From: Aradus depressus
Taxonomy: Eukaryota; Arthropoda; Insecta; Hemiptera; Aradidae
DNA: 64,000 bases
NCBI GenBank assembly: GCA_963662175.1
Contig: OY759224.1
Span: 24,189,489-24,253,488 of the forward strand
Direction of reading: 5' to 3'
The translations under genes were made by a program, and so were the position numbers. The notes under the pieces were generated by a model. It worked only from the letters and a program-made list of their open reading frames with translations, was not told the origin of the DNA and made no database searches. Positions 9,095 through 20,500 of the stretch are shown piece by piece. Position 1 is the first letter of the stretch, and the number at the start of each line of letters is the position of its first letter.

Positions 9095-12000
9095 CTAAAC
9101 AGCATTAATGATTATATCATGGGTAGGCTGAGGTTGGGCCTGCCTAGTCGCATCGTAAGAAACAGTCGCTTCGTCAGAGACAGTCGCTTCATGAGAAACA
9201 GTCGCAGGCAAGTTTTTCTTTGTTGAATCTCGTTCTTCATGTTCGACAGGAGCTGGGTTGGAGTCAAGTTCTGCATGTTTCGGCTTCGGTGAGACTGGAA
9301 AAAAAAGGGTTTTTATTTAAAATTGAGTGCCTACGAACAGAGTTACATTTTTCGACAGTAACCATCACGTGATGTTCATTATTAATTCAATATAAAAAAA
9401 AGTTGTCGGTGAATCAATGACAATGTACATCCCCAGAAAAAATTAATCTTTTTTTTCTATTCACAAATAGAAATTTACAACTGTATAAAAATAAATACAA
9501 CAAGCAAATGTGCTAATAGAGAGATAGTGGCAACGTCAAAATGTTAAGAGGGGAGAAATTACCCAGTGGTGAAACTCCCTAATCACTGATTTACTCTCAT
9601 TTGTAACTAATCATTGTCACTGCTGCTGCTAAGGAGGTCTCTAAGCCATTGAGCCATCGTTGGGGAAGTATGGCAGAATGGAGGGCATGGACTAGAGGAT
9701 TATGGGAACTAAGAAGGGAAAATAATTTTTTATACTTGGATTTAGCGACTTCGGTGACTATAGGTACGTTAAGATCAGTGTGAAGAGTTTTGTTGGAGAC
9801 TTAATAAGGAGCATTGGCTATTTTACGAAGGATTTTGGATTGAAAGAATTGTATCCGCTGGAGATTGGAAGCCTTAGCAGAACCCCAGAGTTCAAGTTCG
9901 TAAGTCCACATAGGTTTGAGTACTGTCTTGTCTTTTCAGTCTCGTGTGAGGATTCCAAGTTAGTCGTTTGTCGAGTGTGAGGCGGACTTCGTGTTCCAAA
10001 GGGATGGTATTTTTGTTAGTACACTGGAGGGCAGGTATATAACAAATTAATCAATTAACTTTTCGCTCCCCTCCAAAACGAAGGTCCTGTAATGGTCCTA
10101 TATGAATTTACGTCTACGATAAATAAAAAATATGGAGGAGGGGAGATGAGGCTTGTGGTCGAATAAAAACAACTTATGGAATTTCTGCCAAACTTTCGGC
10201 ACTGAGTGTACCTTCTTCAGGGCATGAATTGACATATATAAAATATATTGCGTTAGTGTTTTTAAGTAAGTATTATTTAAGTAAGTTAGTAGAGTATGTA
10301 GTTAGTTTAAGTTGCTATATTGTCATATTTATACAATCCTCAGGTTGTATGCTTTATACCGGTGCACTTTATAACGCTACACTTTATATCGATACACTTT
10401 ATATCGATACACTTTACATCGACACACCTCATATCGGTATATTTTATATATTATGTATACGTATAAGTAAGTAAACATGTTCTCACCTGTGGGGACCACT
10501 GGTCGGGCAGTGCAGGTAACGCGCCATGACCAGTCGCATTTCAAGTTAATTCTGTCGAATCGCCTCAAAAAGAAAAAACATGAGTCCACTTTCAGTTTCC
10601 CTTCAGAATCTTTTTCCTCACAAAGCAAAAAACTTCGACAATCGTCCAAAATGGGCCAAAATTTTGCATTTTTGGGACATTTTTGCTCATTATTTTCAGC
10701 TGTGACCGTTAAGACGACGGCCAGTGCACCGGCAGTCAACAAAGCTGAAACAGATAATATAAATTTTTATGTGTCCATACAAAATAAGCGAAGCCAGTAG
10801 CAAAGAGGGTGCGAAGCAAAGAAAATTAATAAGGTTAGACTCCAAACTAAGAAGTTTCTATGAGCATAGGTTGCAAATGCGCAAAAATGAATGTTTTTGC
10901 TGTATGTTTCGGTAAATATCAAATAAAAAACAGATGTTATTAAGTTTTCGTTTTCTATTCAAAACCAATAGATAGTTCGGCCCAAAAAAAATAGTTGACT
11001 TCCATAGTAGTTAGGACCTACAGGACCGGAACCCTTCTGCGAGATCTCTAAGAGCACCGCAAGGGCGGCAATAAATGGTTGACTGACCAGGAAACCCATC
11101 CAGTTCTGGAGAGGGGTCCCAAAGGAAAGACATTCAAAACTGTTTGTTTCGGAACCCTCAGAGAAAAGGAGCTGAGAGCTCCTGAATATGAGTAGAATGG
11201 ATCTAAGAGCTATGACAGGGCTGATCAAAGGACACTGCCATATGAACAAACACCTACATCATATGGGCATCGCTAGAAGCAAGTGTGGGGCACTAGAAAG
11301 CAGAAGATTTTACTGCTTCGGGTCTGCCATAACAGAACTGAAGCAGGTAATGGAAGGAACCTGCAGATAAATAAATAAAAATATAAATAATAATTAATAA
11401 TTAAATTAATAATAATGAAATAATAATTAAAACAAAAAGAATAATTAAATAAACAATAAATTATCACATTTCCTGTAGAAATTTTTATAAGTGGTCTTCA
11501 ATTTAATTTTGATTTCTACAGTAGTTTTCGAAAAGGGCCCTAAAAATATCAAAAGTACAAGACGTGCAATTTTTAAGAAAGTGCACGTATTTTTAAAAAA
11601 ATTCAATTAACCAACTTTTCATTTGGATTTCTAAAGAGAAATGGATTTCTTGTAGCTCAGTGGTTTGTGTGCTTAATTACTGAGCTCAAGATCCCCGGTT
11701 CGAAACTCGGCCTAGGTCTATCTGGAAGGTGAAATAACCTTGAGCATGCCGTCCTTCGGATGGGACGATAAGAGATGGTCCCGAGCTTGTACAATGTCAG
11801 ATACTCGTTAAAGACCCCCTACCCTAGATGATTAAAAATTTAGGGTAGGCAAAATTTAGGACTCCCACAGTAGAGTCGGGCTCATGTCCACCAAAGCGAA
11901 AAAAAGCAGTCCATATGACCTTGTAGTTAAAGCCCTGAAAAAATATGTTAATTGTCATTAAAATTTGGAATTGTTTGAATTACCAAACTCATTTCAAATG

Positions 12001-14056
12001 TTCACTCACCCCTGCTAAAGATGGCGTAAGCCTAAACCGCTATATATATATTCTTTTTGGGAATTAGATAATATAAAAGTGAGACAAGTTCTTTGTATTT
12101 ATTTCAATAGATTTCGATGTTGATTTTTTTTAAATATTAATCTGATTTCTTAGTCTATGCTAAAAATAATGGAAAAATACCTCGCTATTGTGAACTACTT
12201 TCTTCAATGTATTTCATGGATTTAATTGATGATTGTATTTCATAGATTTAATTGATGATTGTATTTCATAGATTTAATTGATGATTGTATTTCATAGATT
12301 TAATTGATGATTGTATTTTATAGATTTAATTGATCTCATAGTTGGTCATTCATTTACCCATTATTTACTAGACACTCATTTACACATAACAATGGTATGC
12401 ATGGTATTTTTGTTGCTTACTGAGCTCAAACTGGGTTCGAAATAAGGCCGAGGACCCATTTTATATGGGAAGTAATTTTTTTAAATCTCGCCCAATTTTT
12501 TTTTTAGTAGGTAACATGAAAACATTAATATTAAGTCGAGGGAAGGAAAAAAAATGTATATACATATATTATATCTAGTTCATAAAAAAGTTTATTTCTC
12601 AATATTCCAACATCAAACGAATTCAGGCGTTTCAATCAAAAACCCTGAGACTGATAAAACAATGCCCACCATACATAAACAAAAGAACACTTCATAACGA
12701 TCTTATGATACACACAGTACCCGACACAATTCAAACTATTTACATACGGTTTTTTAGAACACATACAAACCCAGAAATACGTACTTTATCTTCACAACAC
12801 TTACCACAAAACCCCCCACGATGGTTGAAGAGAAGATGGAACCGCGACTTACTGCCACCTTGAATCATATTCGTTCTTAATTTTTTTTTACATCATTTTC
12901 CTTTACTTTTATCATCTCTCTTACCCATCCATCAAAATTGTCTTTCAATTCCTTTTGATATATTTATTTTATTTTATTTATTTATTCTGTTCTTGTCCTA
13001 ATAATTGAGATGAATTTTCGTCCCGAGGACCTACCACTGGGTGGCCTTCCTCTCGCATGCCCTTCACGCCAACATATCAATACCATCATAGATGCTGGTT
13101 GTTCCATCCTAGCAACAGTTGTATCTTTATAAATAAAATACAAAAAAAAAAAAAAAATCCTCAACATAAACGATATAATATGTCAACTATTCGTCATATT
13201 TTACTTAATTGGATGAAATAATCTAGGATTAGAGCATAAAACTGTAAACCACAACAAGAATAATTCTGAAATATCAACTGGATTTTTAAAATTATTTTAA
13301 AAATCCAGTTGATATTTCAGAAGAAATAAAATGTTGACCTTCCCGTCGGTCCTTTTAGTGAAACAGTCCAGGTTCTACTGACATAAGAGAAACCCCATGG
13401 GGGAGCATTACAAAAATATCTAGTTCATAAAAAAATTATTTCTCAATATGAACGATATAATATGTCAATTAGATTTTTTTTAATGCTCCCCTATGGGTTT
13501 TTTTTATATCAGGAGAACCGGGACTGTTTCACTAAAAGGACCGGGAGGGTCAAAATTGTATTTCTTCGGATAAATCAACTGAATTTTTAAAATTCTTACT
13601 GTGGTTTACAGTTTTATGCTCTAATCCTAGATTATTTCATTCAATATTAAGTACAATATGAAGAATAGTTAACATATATCGTTTATATTAAGAAATAATT
13701 TTTTTTTATGAACTAGATATAGGTATATATATTATTTTTTTACTCCCCTGACTTATTATTAATGTTTTCATGTTGTTGTTGGTTATGCGAATTACTAAAA
13801 AAAACATTGGGCAAGATTTGTGGGATTCGGAATAATTACCGCACTTCCTGATATCCAGGCTCAATCAATCTAAACGAAATTTCAAGATTTAAGACCAAAA
13901 AACTGGTTCGGTCTCAAAAAGAATGACAAAGCAACCTTCAGATATACAAAGAAGCAAAAGACTTCCCATTAAAATTTAATTCGGTCACTTTATGCTCTTG
14001 ACAAGATAAGTCCGTAAAACAGAAATAAGTAAAGAAAGCAACTTACCAAACTTCAT
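9095..14056 (-). CDS. Secreted CBM14 (peritrophin-A type) chitin-binding protein, 3 exons
   Basis: Exons (coding): 14047-14056, 10487-10744, 9095-9294. They total 468 nt, i.e. 155 residues plus stop. Exon 1 encodes only MKF plus one base before a GTAAGT donor. Exon 2 follows TTTCAG and exon 3 follows TTTTTTTTCCAG; both introns are phase 1. The joined N-terminus, MKFALLTAGALAVVLTVTA, is a clear signal peptide. A six-cysteine domain follows with spacing C-x12-C-x5-C-x13-C-x13-C-x7-C and a DDCRSFLLCEE core, fitting CBM14 chitin-binding domains of cuticle and peritrophic matrix proteins. The tail has three ATVS(H/D/Y)-type repeats and is acidic. A single CBM14 suggests a small matrix or cuticle component; the ligand is inferred. 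Intron 1 (3.3 kb) and intron 2 (1.2 kb) are full of transposon debris. Confidence 0.85.
9630..10015 (-). pseudogene. Jockey-type RT C-terminal remnant (in CBM14 intron 2)
   Basis: Minus-strand reading with at least one frameshift and one stop. It gives RLTLDKRLTWNPHTRLKR, then MWTYELELWGSAKASNLQRI, QSKILRKIANAPY and TLHTDLNVPIVTEVAKSKYK. These match the post-RT region of Jockey ORF2 proteins (compare 5240-5560) but are diverged from the full-length element here, so this is a different subfamily. Dead. Confidence 0.75.
10193..10220 (-). other. CTGAAGA-hairpin-GAAA motif
   Basis: Minus strand: CTGAAGA, one extra base, a five-pair hairpin GGTAC/GTGCC, then GAAAG. Same layout as the motif at 8764. 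Lies upstream of the 15-mer tandem repeat in the CBM14 intron. Confidence 0.3.
10313..10450 (+). repeat. Tandem 15-mer repeat
   Basis: About six imperfect copies of CACTTTATATCGATA-type units, partly interrupted near the start. Lies just inside intron 2 of the CBM14 gene. Same family as positions 1-60. Confidence 0.75.
11090..11372 (+). pseudogene. I/R1-type non-LTR retrotransposon 3' coding remnant
   Basis: Frame containing MDLRAMTGLIKGHCHMNKHL then HHMGIARSKCGALES. This matches the conserved post-RNase H stretch (L-TG-H-xx-HL-x-MG-x-C) of I/R1/Loa-type LINEs. Upstream WLTDQETHPVLERG-like sequence lies in another frame, so the fragment is shifted. It ends in ATAAATAAATAAAAATA-like A-rich sequence, a typical LINE tail. 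It sits in intron 1 of the CBM14 gene. Confidence 0.55.
11650..11942 (+). mobile_element. tRNA-headed SINE, copy 1
   Basis: The 5' head has pol III box A (TAGCTCAGTGG) and a box B (GGTTCGAAACTC). It is followed by a body with CCGTCCTTCGGATGGGAC, GGTCCCGAGC, TAGGGTAGGCAAAATTTAGG, and TAGTTAAAGCCC near the 3' end. At least eight other copies or pieces occur in the window. Confidence 0.85.
12219..12334. repeat. 26-bp minisatellite, about 4.5 units
   Basis: Unit GATTTAATTGATGATTGT followed by ATTTCATA, starting at 12219, 12245, 12271 and 12297 with only one or two substitutions, then a partial unit. In intron 1 of the CBM14 gene. Confidence 0.9.
12415..12480 (+). mobile_element. SINE 5' head fragment
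   Basis: Contains GCTTACTGAGCTCAA, a degraded box B (GGGTTCGAAATA) and GGCCGAGGACCC, matching the 5' region of the SINE at 18719. The body is missing. Confidence 0.55.
12485..13830. repeat. Long imperfect foldback repeat, one arm split by a Jockey copy
   Basis: The outer arms (12485-12606 plus 13156-13430, against 13440-13830 reversed) are imperfect inverted copies. They share TGAAAACATTAATA, TATATCTAGTTCATAAAAAA, AGATTATTTCATTC-type, TTTAGTGAAACAGTCC and CCATGGGGGAGCATT-type blocks. The left arm contains a Jockey 3' copy, so the foldback predates that insertion. A near-perfect small palindrome (28-bp arms, 3-bp spacer) lies at 13264-13322. No coding capacity; a foldback/MITE-like element. 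Confidence 0.75.
12607..13155 (+). pseudogene. 5'-truncated Jockey copy (ORF2 end and 3' UTR)
   Basis: Corresponds to about 5337-5947 of the full-length element, with substitutions and a deletion of about 14 nt that breaks the ORF2 C-terminal frame. Ends in a poly-A run. CTCAATAT before and CTCAACAT after are the likely decayed target site duplication. Inserted in an arm of the foldback. Confidence 0.85.
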
Positions 14057-14110
14057 TGTTATGAAAACGAGAAATGACTCAATTTATTATAAGGTGTGTT
14101 CATATAAGAG
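14057..14110 (-). promoter_or_regulatory. Candidate core promoter of the CBM14 gene
   Basis: Reading toward the gene, a TATAATAAATT box lies about 40 bp upstream of the ATG, followed by GAGTCATTTC that could act as an initiator. Short 5' UTR and TATA box are usual for insect cuticle-type genes. No experimental start is available. Confidence 0.4.
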
Positions 14111-14334
14111 AATTCCCTATCAGACACTTCAAACTTTAAAAGTGTTATTGAGGATATATCCAATTCATATCTACAATTTAGTACAAGGGGATTTCTGTTA
14201 ATCTCAAGGGTTCAATTGTCACATCCATCAGAAAAACTGAAAACATGTTTAGACGTTAACATTTTTGAAAATGTACTTCGAAATCATCAAGAGATATACT
14301 AATCTAAGAGAACTATTTTTTTAAACAATTTTTT

Positions 14335-14450
14335 TTTCGACGGCCAACTGACTTCGATCCGAGTTTTACTTTCCCAGCTATAAAAAGAATAGGGGAAGTT
14401 ATGTAACCGGTCAATAATTCGATGTTTTCAACAGAATTTCATGTTTCTCA
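14335..14450. repeat. Terminal fragment of the 145-bp-unit repeat
   Basis: Contains TTTTACTTTCCCAGCTATA, AGGGGAAGTTATGTAACC and AATTCGATGTTTTCAACAG, matching one end of the copies at 7900-7960 and 21775-21875. Confidence 0.55.
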
Positions 14451-14459
14451 CGTTTGGAA

Positions 14460-15395
14460 TGAAATGAAAACAAATGTTATTATTCTGGGAATGAGGTCCC
14501 TTAAGAATAAATACATACAGAGTAAAGAACAGGAACAATGAAATATAGTATCAGTATGACGTACAAAGTAATAAATAAATTAGTCCAAAATTGGAGAATA
14601 CTAGAAATTAATAATATATAGATATACATTATTTTTTTCTAAACTCTGTTCTTTGCGATATGAGGAAATGAAATGAAAAGAAATGTTATTATTCTGGAAC
14701 CGAGGGCCCCTAAGAATAAATACAGAGTATAGAAAAGGAAAAATTAAATGTAGTATCAGTAGGTACAAAGAAATAGATAAATAAATTAGTGCTACATTGG
14801 AGAAAAACTAGACAATTATAAATATAGATAAACAAAAGATTAACATGAAAAAACATAAAATTAACAGCTTCATTTTGATGAAAAATAAATAAATAAAAGT
14901 ATCTATATAAATAAAAGAGAATAAGTGAAAAGAAATGTATATAAATAAAAAATAAATAAAATAGATTAATAAAATCGACAGAGCTATGAAGGTATATGAC
15001 AATACTATGAAGGTTGACAAAAGAGAAGGGAGGACGCCCAGACAAGGTTTGAAATAAAATTAATTTTAGACTGTAGGGGCCAGATAGAGAAGTGTGAGGA
15101 GAAAGAAGAAAAATAAAAATAGTCAAAATAAAATAAACTAAAATAAAAAATAAATATATGTATGATAAAAATATATAAATGTGTAAAATGAACAAAAAAG
15201 GAATAATATTGATTATGATCGAAAAATAGGAAATATAATAAAAATAGAGAATAACCAAAAAAAAAAAAGAGAAAAAAAATGGGATAAGTAAATAATTTAA
15301 AAAATTGAGGTTGACGAATTAAAGAATAAGGGGGATTGATCAAAGGGGAGTAAATTGTTTAGTGAAGAGGAATTGGAATAGTGAGGAATGGTCTA
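14460..15395 (-). mobile_element. CR1/L2-like LINE 3' ends, truncated and nested
   Basis: Minus-strand 3' UTR ending in a stretch with CAGAATAATAACATTTC and repeated ATTTC. Two partial 3' ends are stacked (14460-14640 and 14660-15395). The 5' limit still encodes a short RT C-terminal tail ending FLFTKQFTPL. A closely related copy lies at 19490-20205 and a related family at 56646-57383. The many AT-rich ORFs in this stretch are not genes. Confidence 0.6.
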
Positions 15396-15399
15396 CTTT

Positions 15400-15835
15400 C
15401 AAAAAAGAAAATTTCTTGATAACTCCCGACAAAAGGAAAATATATCGACACAAAATCGTTATTAGTCTATCCAGAACTCCATATGGACGAAACCTATTGA
15501 TTTTCAGCCAAATCTGCCTAAGGGAAGGGGGAAGCTTAAACCATAACTGTAATAACTGCCGTTGTAATGAATATATCAACACAAAATTTCATATGTGAAT
15601 TCAAAACTGTATAAGGATAATACCTATCAATTTTCAGCCAAATCGACCAAAGGGAAGGAGGAGATTAGGGGAGAGGCTAACACCGTCCTTCGGATGGGAC
15701 ATTAAGCGATGATCCCGAACCTGTACAATGTCAGATCGTTAAAGACACCTATTCTAAGTAAATAAACCTTCAAAATTAAGGACTTTCATAGTAGAGTAGG
15801 TCTCATGTTCACCAAAGACACTAAAGAGCACTCTG
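15400..15835 (+). repeat. 145-bp-unit repeat (inverted copy) joined to a partial SINE
   Basis: 15400-15670 carries two units (ATCGACACAAAAT, TTTTCAGCCAAATC, AAAGGGAAGGAGG) in the opposite orientation to 7200-7965. 15675-15835 is a 5'-truncated SINE body (CCGTCCTTCGGATGGGACAT to CACTCTGGTAGTAGGCG). Confidence 0.65.
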
Positions 15836-16204
15836 GTAGTAGGCGTCTAGAACTAATAGCTCTTGAACCAATAAACTGGAAATTATAAATCTGAGTCAAT
15901 AAATAGAGTGGATAACTTTTTTTAATATAGGGGAGAAAGGGGGATGATTCGAGCTGGAATCTTATGGAATAGGGGCAACAAAATTTCACGAAACCTTCAC
16001 GTTATCTAAGTACAGCAATCTTAAAATGTCAATGAATGTAAACTTCTTGGGGTTCCGGAGTTGCTGGGAGCAATTTACATTCCTCTACCAGTGAAAACTG
16101 TTCAAAGTGGCTTAAAAGCAGATGTGCCCTAACTTACAAAGTAGAGCTATGTCTATTGTCACTATTTCATGGCACTATCTCATACGTAAGTATTCATCGA
16201 AGGA
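15836..16204. other. No recognisable feature
   Basis: Unique AT-rich DNA within this window; no ORF, repeat or exon could be supported. Confidence 0.4.
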
Positions 16205-16850
16205 CTGCTGACATAGCCCTATTGTTGGTTTCACTAGATCCCGTCCTTCGATTTTTACCTCCCTTCCCATAGGACAACTTACCACCACTCCTTCCTTATC
16301 CAGACCAACTCCATCTGGAACTCTCTCCTTCTCCAGATTCGCCATGCTCCTACTCTTCTTTCATTTAAGTCCCTACTTTTCCATTATCTCCTAACTCAGC
16401 AAACCTCTGATTCCTAAGGCTGGCTCCTATGAGTTAGTTCTCGTATTCCTATAAGTCTCTTACTCCAACTGGACAGATTGTTACTCTACTGTTTCATCAG
16501 CCTAGTCGAAACTAGTTATCATTTGTTACCTCATATTCCTAGTACGATATCATTTATATATATAAATTTTTTCTCTCGGACCTCTTATTTTCTTTTTAAT
16601 ATATATAAGTAGATATAACCCATTGTTGGTAACATTCTTACTTTTTTTTTTTCTTCATTTTTCTTTACTAGTTTATTTTCATTGTTTTTATCATTGTCTG
16701 TCATTAACATATAATATTTCTATAAATAATTCATAGTCTCTTTCCTTTTGTCTTTATGCTGTCTCAATTGGTTGATATTTGCATTCTTTTGTTTATTTCT
16801 TATGTTATTATTCTTAGGGAATAAGAATAAAGATTATTTTTAATCTCAAT
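16205..16850 (+). pseudogene. CR1/L2-like LINE: RT C-terminus and 3' UTR
   Basis: Reads HHSFLIQTNSIWNSLLLQIR then HAPTLLSFKSLLFHYLLTQQ, ending TSDS and a stop. This is the WNSLP...FKxxLxxYLL tail of CR1/L2/Daphne-type RT proteins. A 3' UTR with CAATTGGTTGATATTTGCAT and TTATTCTTAGG follows, ending AATAAAGATTATTTTTAA. It is near identical in layout to 57030-57254 (reverse) and 32150-32895. 5'-truncated. Confidence 0.8.
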
Positions 16851-17583
16851 AGGTTGCAGCACATTTCCTACTATGCTCATTTAATTTTTTTTCAGATATA
16901 AAATTTTTATGAAATAAAACCAAAGAAATGTTTTAGGTAATTTATAATATATAAAACGCGCAAAATTTAGCTTAACTACTCAACACCACTGCATTGAAGG
17001 ATTATGGGATTGAAACTTATTTTGTTATAAATGGGGCACTATAAGCTGTCTTAATCATGTATTATTTTACGATTAGTAGTTTTGGAAATATAAGAATTCA
17101 AAATGTAACATGTTTTCGTTACAACTCCCAAAGTTACTCCCTATCCCGCGCGAATAAAGACCTAGTACTACGTCAAAATGTAAAGGTCAAGAAAGTGGTG
17201 AATTTCCAGGTAAACCAAAAGAAAAAAAATAACTAAATAAAAAATAATAAAAAATTTTTATTTCTTAGACATTTAAAATTCATAGAAAATAGTTGCTGCT
17301 CAAAGAAAAATAAATCCTTATAATTGAACAGCCAATTGTATAAAATTTAAATAAATAATATAAATAAACAATCTAAATAGATATAGTCTGTCCTCAAAAA
17401 ACTAATAAATACATTTTAACAAATTAAAACAAAATACGACCATATGTTTAAAACATTATGGGAAAGCTGTCCCTTAATTTAATTTTTAAGGCAAGCTGAA
17501 AAAAATGTATTTTTTTTTTCAGAAAAAGGGAGTTGGAAAAGTATATAATATACATTATATATATATATATATATATATATTAT
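16851..17583. other. AT-rich DNA, 3' flank of ZF-B
   Basis: No gene seen. A short (TA)n run at about 17555-17580 lies at the 3' side of the ZF-B coding region. Confidence 0.5.
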
Positions 17584-20500
17584 CTACTGTATAAAATTTA
17601 TACAATTTTGCAATTTTTTATGTACATAATTGGAATGTCTTGACATTATATGATGCTTCAATTTTGTACGATCCTCACATCTATATGTACAATAGAAACA
17701 CTCCAAAAAATTTTCATTCGGATGTTTGGTGTGTAAATGATGGTGCAAACTTGAAGGAGTAACACATCTATAAGCACAAAAATCACAAGATAATGGCTTC
17801 TCTTTCGTATGTTTGGCCAGTATATGATGTTTTAAATCTCTTGGAGCAACACATCGAAAAGTACAAAGTTCACACGATAATGGTTTTTCAATTGTATGTT
17901 TTGCTTGTATATGACGTTTTAAATTTGAAGCAGCTATACATCTATAAGGACAATAACCACAAGACAATGGTTTCTCATTTGTATGTTTGGCTTGTATATG
18001 ATGTTTCAAATCTCTGGGTGTAACACATCTGTAAGTACAATAGTCACACGACAATGGCTTCAAATTTGTATGTTTCAAAAGTATATGACGTTTCATATTG
18101 GAAGACGCAACACACTTATAAGTACAATAACCGCATGAGAGTGGCTTTTCTGTGGTATGTTTGGCTTGTATATGATGTTTTAAACAAGAAGGAGTAACAC
18201 ATCTATAAGTACAATAATCACAAGATAATGGCTTTTCGCTGGTATGTTTTGCGAGTATATGATATTTCAAATCTCTGGGCGCAACACATCTATAGGTACA
18301 ATAATGACATGACAATGGCTTCTCATCAGTACGTTTCAACAGCATATTATGTTCCAAACCCGGAGGAAATACACAACTGTAAGGTGTCACTTCGTCGGTA
18401 TTACCTGAAACAAAACAGACAACTTTAAATATATATTTTTTTTCCTTTTCTTGTTAATAGTAAAACCTTCCTAAACCAAGTAAAAAAAAAAAAACGCGTC
18501 ACTGAATCACACAATCAATTATTTTTCCGCTCTCCCTTCCAAGCCAAGCAACCGTTTGAGCTAAAACATAATATTTTACTTACATTGTGGCTTTTGAAAC
18601 ATCATACTAATTTTTTGTTGATCCATTCATTACATCGGCAGTTATACGATTTTGTGTGTTGAAGAAAATAACCATTATATAAAATAAAATTGAAAAGATG
18701 ATATATAAATCACTTGAGGGCGCCAGTAGCTCAGTGGTATGCGTGCTTGCCTTCCGAGGTCAAGATCGTGGGTTCGAAATCCGACCGAGGCCCTCAGTTT
18801 ATTTTATCTGGGAGGTAAAATAAACTTAAGCACGCCGTCCTTCGGATGGGACGTTAAGCCATGGTCCCGAGCATGTACGATGTCAGGTTCTAGTTAAAGA
18901 TCCTTGCCCTAAATGAATAAAAATTTAGAGTAGGCGAAATTAAGGATTCCCACAGTAGAGCCGGGCTCATGTCCAACAGAGTAACGAAAGAGCGCTCTGG
19001 CAGTAGGCGATATGACCTCGTAGTTAAAGCCCAGGCATGATTCATAATAACTAACTATAAAGCACTTTTTCATTGAACACTTATATTGTCTAATTCCACA
19101 AACATACACATAAACGAAACCTGTTTCGGCTTACGCCATCGTCACCACAAAGTTCTACAGTAATGGAGATTTGACAATATGACTATTCAATAAAAAAGTA
19201 CTTTATTTATCATCTTTTCAATTTTATTTAATAATATTTCCACTATATAGACACAAAAAGCAAAAAATGTATTCGGACATTATATAAAAGACAAATATTG
19301 TATATAAAAGCTTTAATTCATACTTTTCTTTCATTTTCATGACAGACCTCCACTAATATCTTATATCAATTATAATAATTATTCCTCTCGTAATTGGTTT
19401 TGTTTAATATCTTCGGATAATTTATTTATATATTTTTTTTATATACGTTTTCTTTTTTCATAATATCTACCACTATATACATTTATTTTTTTCTAAACTC
19501 TGTTCTTTGCGATATGAGGAAATGAAATGAAAAGAAATGTTATTATTCTGGGACAGAGGGCCCCTAAGAATAAATACAGAGTATAGAAAAGGAAAAATTA
19601 AATGTAGTATCAGTAGGTACAAAGAAATAGATAAATAAATTAGTGCTACATTGGAGAAAAACTAGACAATTATAAATATAGATAAACAAAAGATTAACAT
19701 GAAAAAACATAAAATTAACAGCTTCATTATGATGAAAAAAAAAAAAAGAAAATCTATAAAAATAAAATAGTTAATAAAAATCGACAGAGAAAAATACTAT
19801 GATGGTTGATTATAAAAGAGAAGGGAGGATGCCCAAACAAGCTTTGAAATAAAATTAATTTTAGAGAGTAGGGGCTAGATAGAGAAGTGGGAGAAAGAAG
19901 AAAAATAAAAATAGTCAAAATAACATAAGATAAAATAAAAAAAATAGATAAATGCATGATAAAAATATATGAATGTGTAAAATGAACAAAAAAGGAATAA
20001 TATTGATTATAATCGAATAATTTTGGAAATCTTATTTTAAAAATATAATAAAATAGAGAATAACAAAAAAAAAAAAAAGAGAAAACAAAAAATGGGAAAA
20101 TAAAATAATTTAAATGATTGAGGTTGACGAATTAGAGAATACGGGAGAGAGATCAAAGGGGAGAGGATTGTTTAGTGAAGAGGAATTGGAATAGTGAGGA
20201 TTTGAAGGAAGCCACGGAAGGAGAGTGACAGGGCGCATAATCGAAGATTTTTCTTAAGGAAATATAAATGTACAATTTTTGTTTACTTTCTTATTTAATT
20301 AAAAAATATAATATCTACCGTATTTATTAATATTAATTTTTTTTTAAAATATTATTATTATTTATCTAATTGTAAGGTGTATTTAGTTTCTAAGAGTTAG
20401 TTAGTTGTTACGCCTACTAACAGAGCGTTCTTTCAACATGAGCCCGGCGCTACTATGGGAGTCCTAAATTTTGTCTACCTAGGTTTATTCACCTAGGGTG

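Noticed and set aside
10377..10742. 121-codon ORF starting at TTG and running past the donor
   Set aside because: Start is not ATG and the tail translates intronic 15-mer repeats; the spliced three-exon model explains it better.
13264..13322. Hairpin as a transcription terminator
   Set aside because: A eukaryotic foldback palindrome inside a larger inverted repeat; no bacterial-style terminator is expected.
14710..15343. Overlapping hydrophobic Phe/Ile/Tyr-rich ORFs up to 182 codons
   Set aside because: AT-rich LINE 3' UTR; composition-driven, no conserved motifs, and the related copy at 19490-20205 does not preserve them.
18719..18795. Possible tRNA gene (box A and B present)
   Set aside because: It is the head of a dispersed SINE, continuous with the SINE body, repeated many times, with no proper acceptor stem.
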